From contig NZ_QAIG01000013.1 in NCBI RefSeq assembly GCF_003060885.1, positions 234,702 to 298,701 of the forward strand: a stretch of 64,000 nt of DNA. The letters run 5' to 3'. The notes beneath the pieces are model-generated. The model saw nothing but the letters and a program-made list of their open reading frames with translations, did no database searches and was not told where the DNA came from. Position numbers and translations under genes: made by a program. The stretch is from Pseudomonas sp. HMWF032 (GTDB lineage Bacteria; Pseudomonadota; Gammaproteobacteria; Pseudomonadales; Pseudomonadaceae). This document shows positions 34,276-43,276 of the stretch, one piece after another (the first letter of the stretch is position 1; each line of letters starts with the position of its first letter).

Positions 34276-35592
34276 TTACAGGTTGTAGCCGCGCTCGTTG
34301 TGCTCGGAGAGGTCAAGACCAACCGATTCAGCTTCTTCACTGACCCGCAGGCCCATCACCAGATCCAGCACCTTGAGGATGACGAAGGTGACGATGCCGG
34401 TGTAAACCACGGTGACCAGCACACCCACGATCTGGATCCAGACCTGGCCGCCGATGTCTTCCACCGAACCGAAGCCGCCCAGGGCCGGTGCAGCGAACAC
34501 GCCGGTGAGGATGGCACCAACGATGCCGCCGATACCGTGCACGCCAAAGGCGTCCAGGGAGTCGTCGTAGCCCAGCTTGCGCTTGAGGCTGGTGGCGCAG
34601 AAGAAGCAGATCACGCCAGACGCCAGACCGATCACCAGTGCGCCCATCGGGCCGGCGGTACCGGCGGCCGGGGTGATGGCGACGAGGCCCGCAACCACGC
34701 CGGAAGCGATGCCCAGAGCACTCGGCTTACCGTGGGTGACCCACTCGGCGAACATCCAGCCCAGGGCAGCGGCAGCGGCAGCAATCTGAGTCACCAGCAT
34801 GGCCATACCCGCGGTGCCGTTGGCAGCGATAGCCGAGCCGGCGTTGAAGCCGAACCAGCCGATCCACAGCATAGCCGCACCGATCAGGGTGTAACCCAGG
34901 TTGTGTGGTGCCATCGGGGTGGTCGGATAACCCTTGCGCTTGCCTAGCACCAAACAGGCCACCAGACCGGCGATACCGGCATTGATGTGCACCACGGTGC
35001 CACCGGCGAAGTCCAGTACGCCTTCATCCCAGAGGAAAGCGCCGTCGCCGGACCAGACCATGTGGCACATCGGGGCGTAAACCAGAGTGAACCAGACGGC
35101 CATGAAGACCAGCATCGCAGAGAACTTCATGCGCTCGGCGAAGGCACCGACGATCAAGGCCGGGGTGATGATGGCGAAGGTCATCTGGAAGACGATGAAC
35201 ACACTTTCCGGGAAGGCGCCGATCAGGCTATCCGGCGTCAGGCCACTGAGGAAGGCCTTGTTTAGACCACCAATAAAGGAGTTGAGGTTGGTAACACCTT
35301 TCTCCATGCCAGTGGTGTCGAATGCCAGGCTATAGCCGTAGATGACCCACAGCACGCTGATCAGGCCGGTGATGGCGAAACACTGCATCATCACCGAGAG
35401 GATGTTCTTGGAACGAACCATGCCACCGTAGAACAGTGCCAGGCCTGGGATGGTCATGAACAGCACCAGAACGGTGGCGGTCAGCATCCAGGCGGTGTCG
35501 CCTGAGTTAAGGACAACCTCGTCAGCCATGGCCAAGCCAGGGGTTACGAGGGACAAAAGGGCTCCTAGCCCTGCGATCTTACGCAGAGTCAT
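34276..35592 (-). CDS. amtB: Ammonium transporter AmtB1
   Basis: The 438-residue Amt channel has a cleavable signal peptide (MTLRKIAGLGALLSLVTPGLAMA|DE) and 11 helices. Typical motifs are GLALFYGGMVRSKN, the FGVHGIGGIVGAILTGVF pore region and a C-terminal tail (VSEEAESVGLDLSEH) that contacts GlnK. AmtB conducts ammonium and is blocked by GlnK under nitrogen excess. It follows glnK after 36 nt. Confidence 0.95.
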   Translation of the reverse strand: MTLRKIAGLGALLSLVTPGLAMADEVVLNSGDTAWMLTATVLVLFMTIPGLALFYGGMVRSKNILSVMMQCFAITGLISVLWVIYGYSLAFDTTGMEKGVTNLNSFIGGLNKAFLSGLTPDSLIGAFPESVFIVFQMTFAIITPALIVGAFAERMKFSAMLVFMAVWFTLVYAPMCHMVWSGDGAFLWDEGVLDFAGGTVVHINAGIAGLVACLVLGKRKGYPTTPMAPHNLGYTLIGAAMLWIGWFGFNAGSAIAANGTAGMAMLVTQIAAAAAALGWMFAEWVTHGKPSALGIASGVVAGLVAITPAAGTAGPMGALVIGLASGVICFFCATSLKRKLGYDDSLDAFGVHGIGGIVGAILTGVFAAPALGGFGSVEDIGGQVWIQIVGVLVTVVYTGIVTFVILKVLDLVMGLRVSEEAESVGLDLSEHNERGYNL

Positions 35593-35628
35593 ATTGTTTT
35601 CTCCTGGGGCGTGTGGGGGTTTGGAGGC

Positions 35629-35967
35629 TTAAACTGCGTCGGTGCCGGTTTCGCCGGTACGGATGCGGATCGCCTGTTCCAGATTGACGACGAAAATCTT
35701 GCCGTCACCGATCTTGCCGGTGTTGGCCGCCTTGGTAATCGCCTCAATGACCCGATCCAGCTGGTCGTCGGCAATCGCCACGTCGATCTTCACCTTCGGC
35801 AAAAAATCGACCACATATTCAGCGCCGCGGTACAACTCGGTATGGCCCTTCTGGCGACCGAAGCCTTTGACTTCAGTGACCGTGATACCCTGCACGCCGA
35901 TCTCGGACAGCGACTCGCGGACGTCGTCCAACTTGAACGGCTTGATGATGGCAGTGACTAGCTTCAT
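35629..35967 (-). CDS. glnK: Nitrogen regulatory PII protein GlnK
   Basis: This is the classical 112-residue PII protein with the uridylylated Tyr51 in the T-loop (ELYRGAEYVVDF) and C-terminal GKIGDGKIFV. It senses 2-oxoglutarate, ATP/ADP and uridylylation, and binds AmtB. ATG 35967 is chosen over the frame open to 36129. It is the first gene of the glnK-amtB1-amtB2 operon, preceded by a candidate sigma-54 promoter. Confidence 0.96.
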   Translation of the reverse strand: MKLVTAIIKPFKLDDVRESLSEIGVQGITVTEVKGFGRQKGHTELYRGAEYVVDFLPKVKIDVAIADDQLDRVIEAITKAANTGKIGDGKIFVVNLEQAIRIRTGETGTDAV

Positions 35968-36164
35968 TAACTCTTCTCCCGTATTGATGGACTTGCCCCA
36001 GGAAAACAAACCCGGCCCAAGTCTATGCGCAGTGTCTGGCTTTTGAAATGCTACGACCGCGCTAGCTCGGCTACTCCGATATAAACCAACCACACCAGAC
36101 GAAACGCTCCCCCGCTTCGCCTGACGCACCGGAACTGCATCGGTGCATGCGTCACGAGAGACTT

Positions 36165-36180
36165 AGCAGAAAGCTTGCCA
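36165..36180 (-). promoter_or_regulatory. Candidate sigma-54 (-24/-12) promoter for glnK
   Basis: Read on the minus strand, TGGCAAGCTTTCTGCT has GG and GC separated by exactly 10 nt and matches the TGGCA half perfectly (consensus TGGCAC-N5-TTGC). It lies about 200 nt upstream of the glnK start. Nitrogen-limited sigma-54 control is well known for glnK-amtB, so the match is meaningful although the leader is long. Confidence 0.55.
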
Positions 36181-36257
36181 GATTAACGAAAAGCGATTTA
36201 TTTCATGCAGTTACCCAGCAAAAGCGGGTATCTGGCAGAAATCGGCTGGCAAATCGC

Positions 36258-36272
36258 GCACAACAACAGTGC
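36258..36272. promoter_or_regulatory. NtrC-like site upstream of the glnK promoter
   Basis: GCAC and GTGC are separated by 7 nt (typical NtrC sites have about 8), 80-90 nt upstream of the candidate -24 element, a position suited to an enhancer-binding activator. Confidence 0.35.
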
Positions 36273-36394
36273 ACATATCGGATGCGGGGCGCGCAAAAAG
36301 CGTGCAAGCACGGCTTCAGCCTGCGGCCGTCGCACCCGCCAAGCCCACTCATGGCGCGTGCTACACTGCCGCCACCTGCCAACGGAACCTCACC

Positions 36395-36664
36395 ATGCTG
36401 CCACCCAAAGCCCTACTGGACGCCCTGACCACCCACGCCTCGCGCTTGTTCAATGGCGATGTGCCGCTGCCGCGCAATGAATTTGAAGCGCAATTCAAGG
36501 TGTTGCTGCAAAGCGCTTTCAGCAAACTCGATTTGGTCAGCCGTGATGAGTTTGACAGTCAGATGGTGGTGCTCGCCCGAACCCGCGCCCGCCTGGAAGC
36601 CCTCGAAGCCAAGGTCGCCGAGATGGAAGCACGCAGCGCAGACACCCCAGCCACCCGCGAGTAA
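36395..36664 (+). CDS. ubiK: UbiK (YqiC) ubiquinone biosynthesis accessory factor
   Basis: The 89-residue protein has an N-terminal amphipathic region and C-terminal coiled coil (VVLARTRARLEALEAKVAEMEAR) characteristic of the BMFP/UbiK family. UbiK binds UbiJ and supports aerobic ubiquinone synthesis. The frame is open from 36269, but ATG 36395 with CGGAACC upstream matches family length. It precedes yifB by 39 nt, the usual pseudomonad order. Confidence 0.88.
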   Translation: MLPPKALLDALTTHASRLFNGDVPLPRNEFEAQFKVLLQSAFSKLDLVSRDEFDSQMVVLARTRARLEALEAKVAEMEARSADTPATRE

Positions 36665-36703
36665 CACCCGCAGCGGATGCATCAGCCGATCAAGGAGTGA
36701 TCG

Positions 36704-38203
36704 ATGTCTCTGGCCATAGTCCACAGCCGCGCCCAAGTGGGTGTTGAAGCCCCCGCCGTCACCGTCGAAGCCCACTTGGCCAACGGCCTGCCCTCGCTGG
36801 CCCTGGTCGGTTTGCCGGAAACCGCCGTCAAGGAAAGCAAGGACCGCGTACGCAGCGCCATCCTCAATTGCGCTTTCGAGTTCCCGCCCAGGCGCATCAC
36901 ATTGAATCTGGCACCCGCCGACCTGCCCAAGGACGGCGGGCGCTTCGACTTGGCGATTGCCCTCGGCATTCTCGCCGCCAGCGGCCAGGTTCCGGCCAGC
37001 GCGCTGGAGCACCTCGAATGCCTGGGGGAACTGGCGTTGTCCGGGGCGATTCGTCCAGTGCAGGGCGTCTTACCCGCCGCACTGGCAGCCCGCGCTGCCG
37101 GACGCACCTTAGTAGTGCCCAAAGCCAATGCCGAGGAAGCCAGCCTGGCGTCCGGTCTGACGGTCATTGCCGTCGAGCACCTGCTGGAGGTAGCCGCCCA
37201 CCTGAATAACCAGACACCGATTGCGCCATATCAAGCCCAGGGCTTGCTGCGCCAGATCCTGCCCTACCCCGACCTGGCCGAAGTGCAGGGACAGATCGCC
37301 GCCAAACGCGCGCTGCTGGTAGCGGCGGCCGGTTCGCATAACCTGCTGTTTACCGGGCCGCCCGGCACCGGCAAAACCCTGCTGGCCAGCCGCCTACCAG
37401 GGCTACTGCCTCCGCTGGACGAGCAGGAAGCACTGGAAGTGGCAGCGATTCATTCCGTGGCCAGCCACATTCCACTGAGTGCTTGGCCACAGAGACCCTT
37501 TAGAACGCCTCATCACAGTGCATCGGGCCCGGCGCTGGTCGGCGGAGGCAGTCGCCCGCAACCGGGTGAAATCACCCTGGCCCATCACGGCGTGCTTTTT
37601 TTGGACGAGCTTCCTGAATTCGACAGAAAAGTTCTGGAGGTTTTACGTGAACCCCTGGAAAGCGGGCAGATCGTGATTGCCCGCGCCCGCGACAAGGTGC
37701 GTTTCCCCGCGCGCTTTCAGCTGGTGGCGGCAATGAATCCATGCCCCTGCGGGCATCTCGGCGACCCATCCGGGCGCTGCCGCTGTTCCACTGAACAGAT
37801 CCAGCGCTACCGCGGCAAACTCTCCGGCCCGCTGCTCGACCGTATCGACCTGCACCTCAACGTGCCACGGGAAACCACCCGGCTGGATGCCAACGCCGAG
37901 TCCGGCCCAAGCAGCGCCGAACTGGCCGCCCAGGTCGTACAGGCTCGCCAACAGCAACTGGCTCGCCAGGGCTGCGCCAATGCCCACCTGGATCTTAATG
38001 GCGTACAGCAACATTGCAGCCTGCAGGGCGAAGACCGCCAATGGTTGGAAAACGCCTGCGAGCGTCTGGGCCTGAGCCTGCGTGCGGCCCATCGGGTGTT
38101 GAAGGTGGCGCGCACCCTGGCCGATCTGGACAGTGCCGCGTCTATCCATCGCAGCCATCTGGGTGAAGCCTTGCAGTACCGCCCCAGCATCAGCGGTGCC
38201 TGA
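36704..38203 (+). CDS. yifB: YifB family Mg-chelatase-like AAA+ ATPase (ComM-type)
   Basis: The 499-residue protein has an N-terminal Lon-protease-like fold domain (about 1-170). The AAA+ domain carries Walker A GPPGTGKT and Walker B GVLFLDELPEF, and the C-terminal Mg-chelatase domain includes the Cys-containing PCPCGHLGDPSGRCRC. ComM relatives are hexameric helicases that promote branch migration during natural transformation. AAGGAG precedes the ATG. Confidence 0.92.
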   Translation: MSLAIVHSRAQVGVEAPAVTVEAHLANGLPSLALVGLPETAVKESKDRVRSAILNCAFEFPPRRITLNLAPADLPKDGGRFDLAIALGILAASGQVPASALEHLECLGELALSGAIRPVQGVLPAALAARAAGRTLVVPKANAEEASLASGLTVIAVEHLLEVAAHLNNQTPIAPYQAQGLLRQILPYPDLAEVQGQIAAKRALLVAAAGSHNLLFTGPPGTGKTLLASRLPGLLPPLDEQEALEVAAIHSVASHIPLSAWPQRPFRTPHHSASGPALVGGGSRPQPGEITLAHHGVLFLDELPEFDRKVLEVLREPLESGQIVIARARDKVRFPARFQLVAAMNPCPCGHLGDPSGRCRCSTEQIQRYRGKLSGPLLDRIDLHLNVPRETTRLDANAESGPSSAELAAQVVQARQQQLARQGCANAHLDLNGVQQHCSLQGEDRQWLENACERLGLSLRAAHRVLKVARTLADLDSAASIHRSHLGEALQYRPSISGA

Positions 38204-38215
38204 ACCGTGCCCATA

Positions 38216-38246
38216 AAGAAGCCCCGCATGCGGGGCTTCTTTTATA
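38216..38246 (+). terminator. Terminator downstream of yifB
   Basis: AAGAAGCCCCGC (38216-38227) pairs with GCGGGGCTTCTT (38230-38241) and is followed by TTTAT. It also separates yifB from the convergent hydrolase gene. Confidence 0.85.
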
Positions 38247-38260
38247 TGGAGCTAGAGCCC

Positions 38261-39049
38261 TTACTGTTCGCGTCGAGCGGCCTGCTCACGACAAGCATCA
38301 CCGAACGCCTTGAAGATCTTCACCGAATGTGGATTCTGTGCTGCCTGCCACTCCGGATGCCACTGCACCGCCAGGGTGAATTGCTCGGCGCCTGGCAGGT
38401 GAATCGCCTCAACCAGACCATCCTCGGCGTGGGCCAGAGCCTCGATGCCATCGCCCAACTGATCCAGTGCCTGTCCGTGCAGCGAGTTGACCGGGAACTC
38501 GGCCTCGCCCATCAGTTCGGCAAACCAGCTACCCGGCACCGGACGCACGCTGTGGCTGTCGGCGTACTGCACATTCACCGGCGCGCTGGTGTCTTCGCGA
38601 TGGTCATTCATGCCGGGCACTTCATAGACCTTCTGGTGGATATTACCGCCCAGGGCGACGTTGATTTCCTGCATCCCACGGCAAATCGCAAACAGCGGCA
38701 GGCCACGGGCCAGCGCAGCGCGAATCAGTGGAATATCGAACAGATCACGATCCTTATCCTGACCCTTAGTCGGGGTCTGGTTTTTCTGTCCGTAAAGGGC
38801 CGGGTCGATGTTGCTGCCGGCACCGGTCAGGTACACACCATCGGCCATCGACAGGTATTGCTCAATATCGTCAGGCCCGCAGCAGCTGGGCACCAACACC
38901 GGTACGCAGCCAGACAGCTCGACCAGCGGGGTTATGTATTTGTGAGTCATGACTTGATAGGCATGCCCTTTGCGCTCTTGCGCGCCCATGGACATCAGGA
39001 CAACCGGTTTACGCGCGCCTGGGCGCTGTTTCGTATTGTTGTTGGACAT
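38261..39049 (-). CDS. Gamma-glutamyl-gamma-aminobutyrate hydrolase family protein (PuuD/SpuA type)
   Basis: The 262-residue class I glutamine-amidotransferase-like hydrolase has the nucleophile Cys123 in AICRGMQEIN, with His231 and Glu233 in QWHPEW. Relatives cleave gamma-glutamyl-GABA in putrescine catabolism, and the precise substrate is inferred. No other putrescine genes adjoin it. A 326-nt region with a palindrome lies upstream. Confidence 0.85.
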   Translation of the reverse strand: MSNNNTKQRPGARKPVVLMSMGAQERKGHAYQVMTHKYITPLVELSGCVPVLVPSCCGPDDIEQYLSMADGVYLTGAGSNIDPALYGQKNQTPTKGQDKDRDLFDIPLIRAALARGLPLFAICRGMQEINVALGGNIHQKVYEVPGMNDHREDTSAPVNVQYADSHSVRPVPGSWFAELMGEAEFPVNSLHGQALDQLGDGIEALAHAEDGLVEAIHLPGAEQFTLAVQWHPEWQAAQNPHSVKIFKAFGDACREQAARREQ

Positions 39050-39375
39050 ACATCACCTTGGGGCAGGCATGGCCTGCCGTTGCTGTGCAGGAAGGTTGAC
39101 GGCCGTCATACGCTCCCTGTTATACCGCTGGTTCGCCCGCCATGCTGCCTGCACAGGTGTGCTCATAGGACCTGTGTGGCGTTCGAAACCCTGTGGCCAG
39201 TCTGCCAAAGCCGTAAAATATGTCAAACAATTCAGCAGGAATTGTTAAAGAATCAGACCGCTAGCATGACCTTTCCAGGCTGATGAATAGATATAACATG
39301 TTGTTATTGAATAATTTTTATCGAAACAACCGTGAGAGATAGTCCAATATTTTTTACGCAACCTGTCCATGATCC
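39050..39375. other. 326-bp intergenic region upstream of the hydrolase
   Basis: No gene is supported. It turns AT-rich from about 39210. It contains AACAATTC / GAATTGTT (see next entry), the palindrome AACATGTT near 39294, and presumably the promoter of the hydrolase on the minus strand. Confidence 0.5.
39226..39246. promoter_or_regulatory. Palindrome AACAATTC-N5-GAATTGTT
   Basis: A perfect 8-bp inverted repeat with a 5-nt spacer, about 180 nt upstream of the hydrolase start. It has the size of a dimeric repressor operator. The regulator is unknown. Confidence 0.45.
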
Positions 39376-40305
39376 CTAACGGCTATAACCCATCACCCGC
39401 TCAACCTGTGGCAGCTGCATCGCGGCCACATCCGCCACCAGATAATCGCGCAAACGGCGAAAGCGCTCCTGACCTCGGCGCGCTTTGGGCCATACCAGGT
39501 AGTAGCTGCAGCCACTGGGCACCGCACTGGGCCAGGGTAGGCCCAGCCGGCCCTGGGCGACGTCCTCGGCGACCATCACCAAATCACCAATGGACACGCC
39601 GTAGCCACGCGCCGCCGCCACCATGCCCAGTTCCAGGGTATCGAACACCTGGCCGCCCTTGAGCGGCACCTGATCCGCAAGGCCCATGGCCTGCAGCCAC
39701 TGACGCCAGTCACGGCGGTCAGGGGTGGGGTGCAGCAGTTCGGCGTCTTGCAGACGTGGCAGATCCCAAGGCTGTTCGCTCAAGGCCTCAGGCGCGCAGA
39801 CCGGAATCAACCATTCGGCAAACAGCTCGGTGCTTTCCCATTCCTCCGGAAAATCGCCCTGACTGAGCAGGACGGCGCAGTCGAAGGGTTCATGCAGAAA
39901 GTCCACCTTGTCCACGTCCATCCAGGCGCTGGTCAGTTGCACCTCGCTGGCACTGCTCAGGCGATAGCGCGACAAGCGCGCCAGCAACCAACGCATGGTC
40001 AGCGTGGACGGGGCTTTCAGGCGCAGCACCGCGTCGTCGACGCGCAGGGTGTTGCAGGCGCGCTCCAAGGCCTCGAAACCATCGCGCAGCCCCGGCAGCA
40101 GCATGCGCGCCGTCTCGGTGAGTTGCAGGCTGCGGCCGCGACGCTCGAACAGGCGGCAAGCGAAGTGTTCCTCCAGGGTGCGCACATGCCGGCTGACCGC
40201 GCTCTGAGTGATCGCCAGCTCTTCGGCGGCGCGGGTAAAGGAACTGTGCCGCGCCGCCGCCTCGAAGGCGCGCAGGGCATAGAGCGGCGGCAGGCGCTGG
40301 CTCAC
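39376..40305 (-). CDS. LysR family transcriptional regulator (GcvA-like)
   Basis: The 309-residue protein begins with the GcvA-type N-terminus RLPPLYALRAFEAAARHSSFTRAAEELAITQSAVSRHVRTLE (helix-turn-helix about 20-45). The C-terminal substrate-binding domain includes LLHPTPDRRDWRQWL. The target is not evident. It is divergent from the MATE exporter (138 nt between starts), which it may control. Confidence 0.88.
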   Translation of the reverse strand: MSQRLPPLYALRAFEAAARHSSFTRAAEELAITQSAVSRHVRTLEEHFACRLFERRGRSLQLTETARMLLPGLRDGFEALERACNTLRVDDAVLRLKAPSTLTMRWLLARLSRYRLSSASEVQLTSAWMDVDKVDFLHEPFDCAVLLSQGDFPEEWESTELFAEWLIPVCAPEALSEQPWDLPRLQDAELLHPTPDRRDWRQWLQAMGLADQVPLKGGQVFDTLELGMVAAARGYGVSIGDLVMVAEDVAQGRLGLPWPSAVPSGCSYYLVWPKARRGQERFRRLRDYLVADVAAMQLPQVERVMGYSR

Positions 40306-40442
40306 GACTGCAATCCATGAGTAATAGTCATGCCTGTCATCGCTTTTATCCTTTTGTGCTGGGGCGTCTGGCTCTTGAGAATAGGCGCATTCTTAGCCTG
40401 CGCGGATTCACCGGGCAAGCGTCTAACTGAGTTGAACTCATC

Positions 40443-41840
40443 ATGCTGCAGCCCTTGCGCGACGAATTGCGCGCCATTTTGACCCTTGCCGGCCCGCTGA
40501 TCGCGGCGCAGTTGGCCCATGTGCTAATGGTGTTCACCGACACGCTGATGATGGGCATGCTCGGCCCGGCCACCTTGGCAGCAGGCGGGCTGGGCGCGGC
40601 CAGCTATTCCTTTGTCTCGATCTTTTGCGTCGGGGTGATTGCCGCCGTGGGTAACCTGGTTGCCATCCGCCACGGGGCGCAGGACGCGGCCGGCGTCACC
40701 CGCCTGACGCAGAATGGCCTGTGGCTGGGCTGGGGGCTGGCACTGCTGGCGGGCCTGGCACTGTGGAACCTGGGCCCAGCGTTGCTGTACTTCGGCCAGA
40801 AGCCGGAGAACGTCAGCGGCGGCATGCAGTTTCTCTCCACCCTGGTGTTTGCCCTGCCTGGCTATATGAGTTTTATGGCGTTGCGCGGCTTTACCAGCGC
40901 CATCGGCCGCCCCGGCCCGGTGATGGCCATCAGCATTGGCGGCGCGCTGGCCAACTTCATCCTCAACTATGCGCTGATCAAGGGCTGGTTCGGCCTGCCG
41001 CCGCTGGGTCTGGCTGGAATCGGCCTGGTCACCGCCGTGGTGATGAATGTGATGGCGCTGCTGCTGGCCTGGCATGTGCTGCACCACAGCGCCTACCGCC
41101 CTTATCCGCTGTGGCGCGGGCTGCTGCGGCCGGCCTGGACCGAGCTGAAAGAGCTGCTGCGCCTGGGCCTGCCGATTGGCGGCACCTATGCAGTGGAATC
41201 CGGCCTGTTTGCCTTTGCCGCGCTGTGCATGGGCGCACTGGGCAGCACCCAACTGGCGGCGCACCAGATCGCAATCATGTCGGTATACGTGGCTTTTATG
41301 GTGCCGGTGGGGATTTCCTACGCGGTGACCTTCCGTATTGGTCAGCACTTTGGTGCCGGCCGCTTGCTGCAGGCACGCCAGGCCGGACGCCTGGGCCTGG
41401 GCCTCGGCGCGCTGTGCATGCTCGGTTTCGCCTGCCTGTTCTGGCTGGCGCCGCACTGGGTAGTGGGACTGTTTCTCGACCACAGCGACAGCGCCTATGC
41501 CGAGGTGGTGGGCGTGGCCGTAGCATTGCTGGCGATTGCCGCCTGGTTTGAGTTCTTCGATGGCATTCAGACCATCGCCATGGGTGCAATTCGCGGCCTC
41601 AAGGACGCCAAGACCACTTTCTGGGTCGGTCTCGGCTGTTACTGGGCCGTCGGCGCGCCGCTGGCCTGGACGCTGGCCTTCCCGCTGGGCTGGGGCGCAG
41701 AAGGCGTATGGTGGGGGCTGGCTGGTGGCCTGGCCTGCGCCGCGATCGGCCTGACCCTGGGCTTTGAATGGAAAACCGCGCGCCTGCTGCAACCGACGGC
41801 CACCGCCTTCACGCCACAGCCTAAGCGTCTGGCTTCTTGA
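40443..41840 (+). CDS. MATE family multidrug efflux transporter
   Basis: The 465-residue protein has 12 predicted membrane helices and two homologous MATE halves. The N-terminal GPLIAAQLAHVLMVFTDTLMMGMLG and the second-half GTYAVESGLFAFAALCMGALG are typical NorM/PmpM features. It exchanges Na+ or H+ for cationic drugs, with specificity unknown. The 3' end overlaps the convergent SdiA-regulated gene by 20 nt. Confidence 0.9.
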   Translation: MLQPLRDELRAILTLAGPLIAAQLAHVLMVFTDTLMMGMLGPATLAAGGLGAASYSFVSIFCVGVIAAVGNLVAIRHGAQDAAGVTRLTQNGLWLGWGLALLAGLALWNLGPALLYFGQKPENVSGGMQFLSTLVFALPGYMSFMALRGFTSAIGRPGPVMAISIGGALANFILNYALIKGWFGLPPLGLAGIGLVTAVVMNVMALLLAWHVLHHSAYRPYPLWRGLLRPAWTELKELLRLGLPIGGTYAVESGLFAFAALCMGALGSTQLAAHQIAIMSVYVAFMVPVGISYAVTFRIGQHFGAGRLLQARQAGRLGLGLGALCMLGFACLFWLAPHWVVGLFLDHSDSAYAEVVGVAVALLAIAAWFEFFDGIQTIAMGAIRGLKDAKTTFWVGLGCYWAVGAPLAWTLAFPLGWGAEGVWWGLAGGLACAAIGLTLGFEWKTARLLQPTATAFTPQPKRLAS

Positions 41841-42741
41841 AGCGATAGAACAGATTGGGCTCGCTGACCAGATAGAGCACGCCCTGGTTATCCATGGCGA
41901 TGCCCTCGCCCTGGGGCACGCTGCGGGTCAGGCCATTGCGCCCACCGAGCAGCGACAGGCTGCTGATCGGCTTGCCCTCGACATTCAGCTCCAGCACCAG
42001 GCGCGACTCATCGGACAACGCCAGCAGATGGCCGCTGCGCTCATCAAACTGCAGGCTGGACAGATCGCGTACAAACAACCCGGCATCGCGCTGCTGATCA
42101 TCCACCACGTGTACCGCGAAAGGGCGCTGCGGATCACGCTGAGGGAAGCCGTGAATCTCATAGATGCGCATCGGGTCGCGCTCCTTGGCGACAAACAGGC
42201 GCTGACCGGCCGAATCGTAAGCCAGCCCCTCAAAACCCTTGTTGCCATTCAAGCCGATACCCAGCGAGAACTGCTGTGCCTGATCGGCATGCAACTCGGT
42301 GGTTGTGTCATCGACACGCACCTTGATCAGACGCTGCTGGCGCTCATCGCTGATCACATACAGGCCCTGGCTGATGTACTCGACCGCCTCGGCATCGCCA
42401 AAACCATGCAGGTCGATCCGCCGCAGAATCTCGCCCGCCAGTGACAATTCAATCAGCTGCGCCTTCTGGTTGGTTACGGTAAACAGGCTATTGCGGTCAG
42501 GGTCGAAGGTCAGCGCCGACACATCATCATCCAGCCCGGCAATCGGCTGAGCCTCGATTTCAACCTGATAGTCGGATAGCCGTATGGCCAGCACGGGCGA
42601 GGGGCTGTGCTGGCGCCATTGCTGCACGTTGAACCAGGCACGTTCAAACAGCCGGTACTCCTGGGCAAGCAGCCCAAGCAGCAACACGACCAACACCGGG
42701 ATGAACCACAACACGTGCTTGAGGGACAGGTGAATACGCAT
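41821..42741 (-). CDS. SdiA-regulated domain protein, copy 1
   Basis: The 306-residue protein has one N-terminal membrane anchor (VLWFIPVLVVLLLGLLA) and a periplasmic beta-propeller-like domain with repeats such as DVSALTFDPDRNSLFTVTN and GEGIAMDNQGVLYLVSEPNLFY. This SdiA-regulated/phytase-esterase-like fold is of unknown function. ATG 42741 is preferred over an upstream frame to 42792. It is clearly paralogous to the gene at 43277-44218. Confidence 0.85.
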   Translation of the reverse strand: MRIHLSLKHVLWFIPVLVVLLLGLLAQEYRLFERAWFNVQQWRQHSPSPVLAIRLSDYQVEIEAQPIAGLDDDVSALTFDPDRNSLFTVTNQKAQLIELSLAGEILRRIDLHGFGDAEAVEYISQGLYVISDERQQRLIKVRVDDTTTELHADQAQQFSLGIGLNGNKGFEGLAYDSAGQRLFVAKERDPMRIYEIHGFPQRDPQRPFAVHVVDDQQRDAGLFVRDLSSLQFDERSGHLLALSDESRLVLELNVEGKPISSLSLLGGRNGLTRSVPQGEGIAMDNQGVLYLVSEPNLFYRFKKPDA

Positions 42742-42845
42742 ACCCGCTTGCTCTCGATACCAGAAAACACCACAACGCCAGCCAACAGACACGCTGCTGG
42801 CTGGCGCGCCAAGCCCCCCATTAGAGGCGGCTCAACACGTCGGCG

Positions 42846-43193
42846 TCAGTTGACCAGTTCGAGGAACTCCACGTCGATCTCACGACTCATCAGGTCACGA
42901 TCGACCTCGCCGGTGATTTTCACCGTAGCGGTTTCAGACACGGCCTGAGCGGGCCAGTGCTCATCATCGATTTCAACATTGATGGTGCCGCTGGCGTCCT
43001 TGAACTCATACAGCTCATCCTGCAGGCGCTTGACGATCTGCCCTTGCAGCACCACCGGGGTGTCATCGGCGGCATCCAGCGCTGCCGCCACGGTGCTGAC
43101 CTGGGCAGTAACGCCTGGGCCGGTGTAACCGGTGGCCATTGCAGCAGTAGAGAACAGTGGAGCCAGCAGCAGAGCCAAAGTGAAACGCTTCAT
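42846..43193 (-). CDS. YgiW/YdeI family OB-fold periplasmic protein
   Basis: The 115-residue protein has a signal peptide (AMA|TGYTGPG) and a bacterial OB-fold (BOF) domain (about 35-113: VVLQGQIVKRL, YEFKDASGTINVEIDDEHW). YgiW/YdeI/OmdA members are induced by envelope or peroxide stress. It lies between two SdiA-regulated paralogues on the same strand. Confidence 0.88.
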   Translation of the reverse strand: MKRFTLALLLAPLFSTAAMATGYTGPGVTAQVSTVAAALDAADDTPVVLQGQIVKRLQDELYEFKDASGTINVEIDDEHWPAQAVSETATVKITGEVDRDLMSREIDVEFLELVN

Positions 43194-43276
43194 GGGGTAA
43201 CCCTCTAATCAGTTGGTGATGGCGCCAGAGTAGAGGGCGTAGCTGAAGCCAGGCTTAATCGACGCTTAAACCAAGC

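Larger units (their letters stand above)
35968..36394. other. 427-bp divergent intergenic region glnK / ubiK
   Basis: No gene is supported here. It holds the candidate sigma-54 promoter and NtrC-like site for glnK on the minus strand, several GCAT/GTGC-rich short inverted repeats around 36126-36150, and presumably the ubiK promoter on the plus strand, which I could not pinpoint. Confidence 0.6.
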
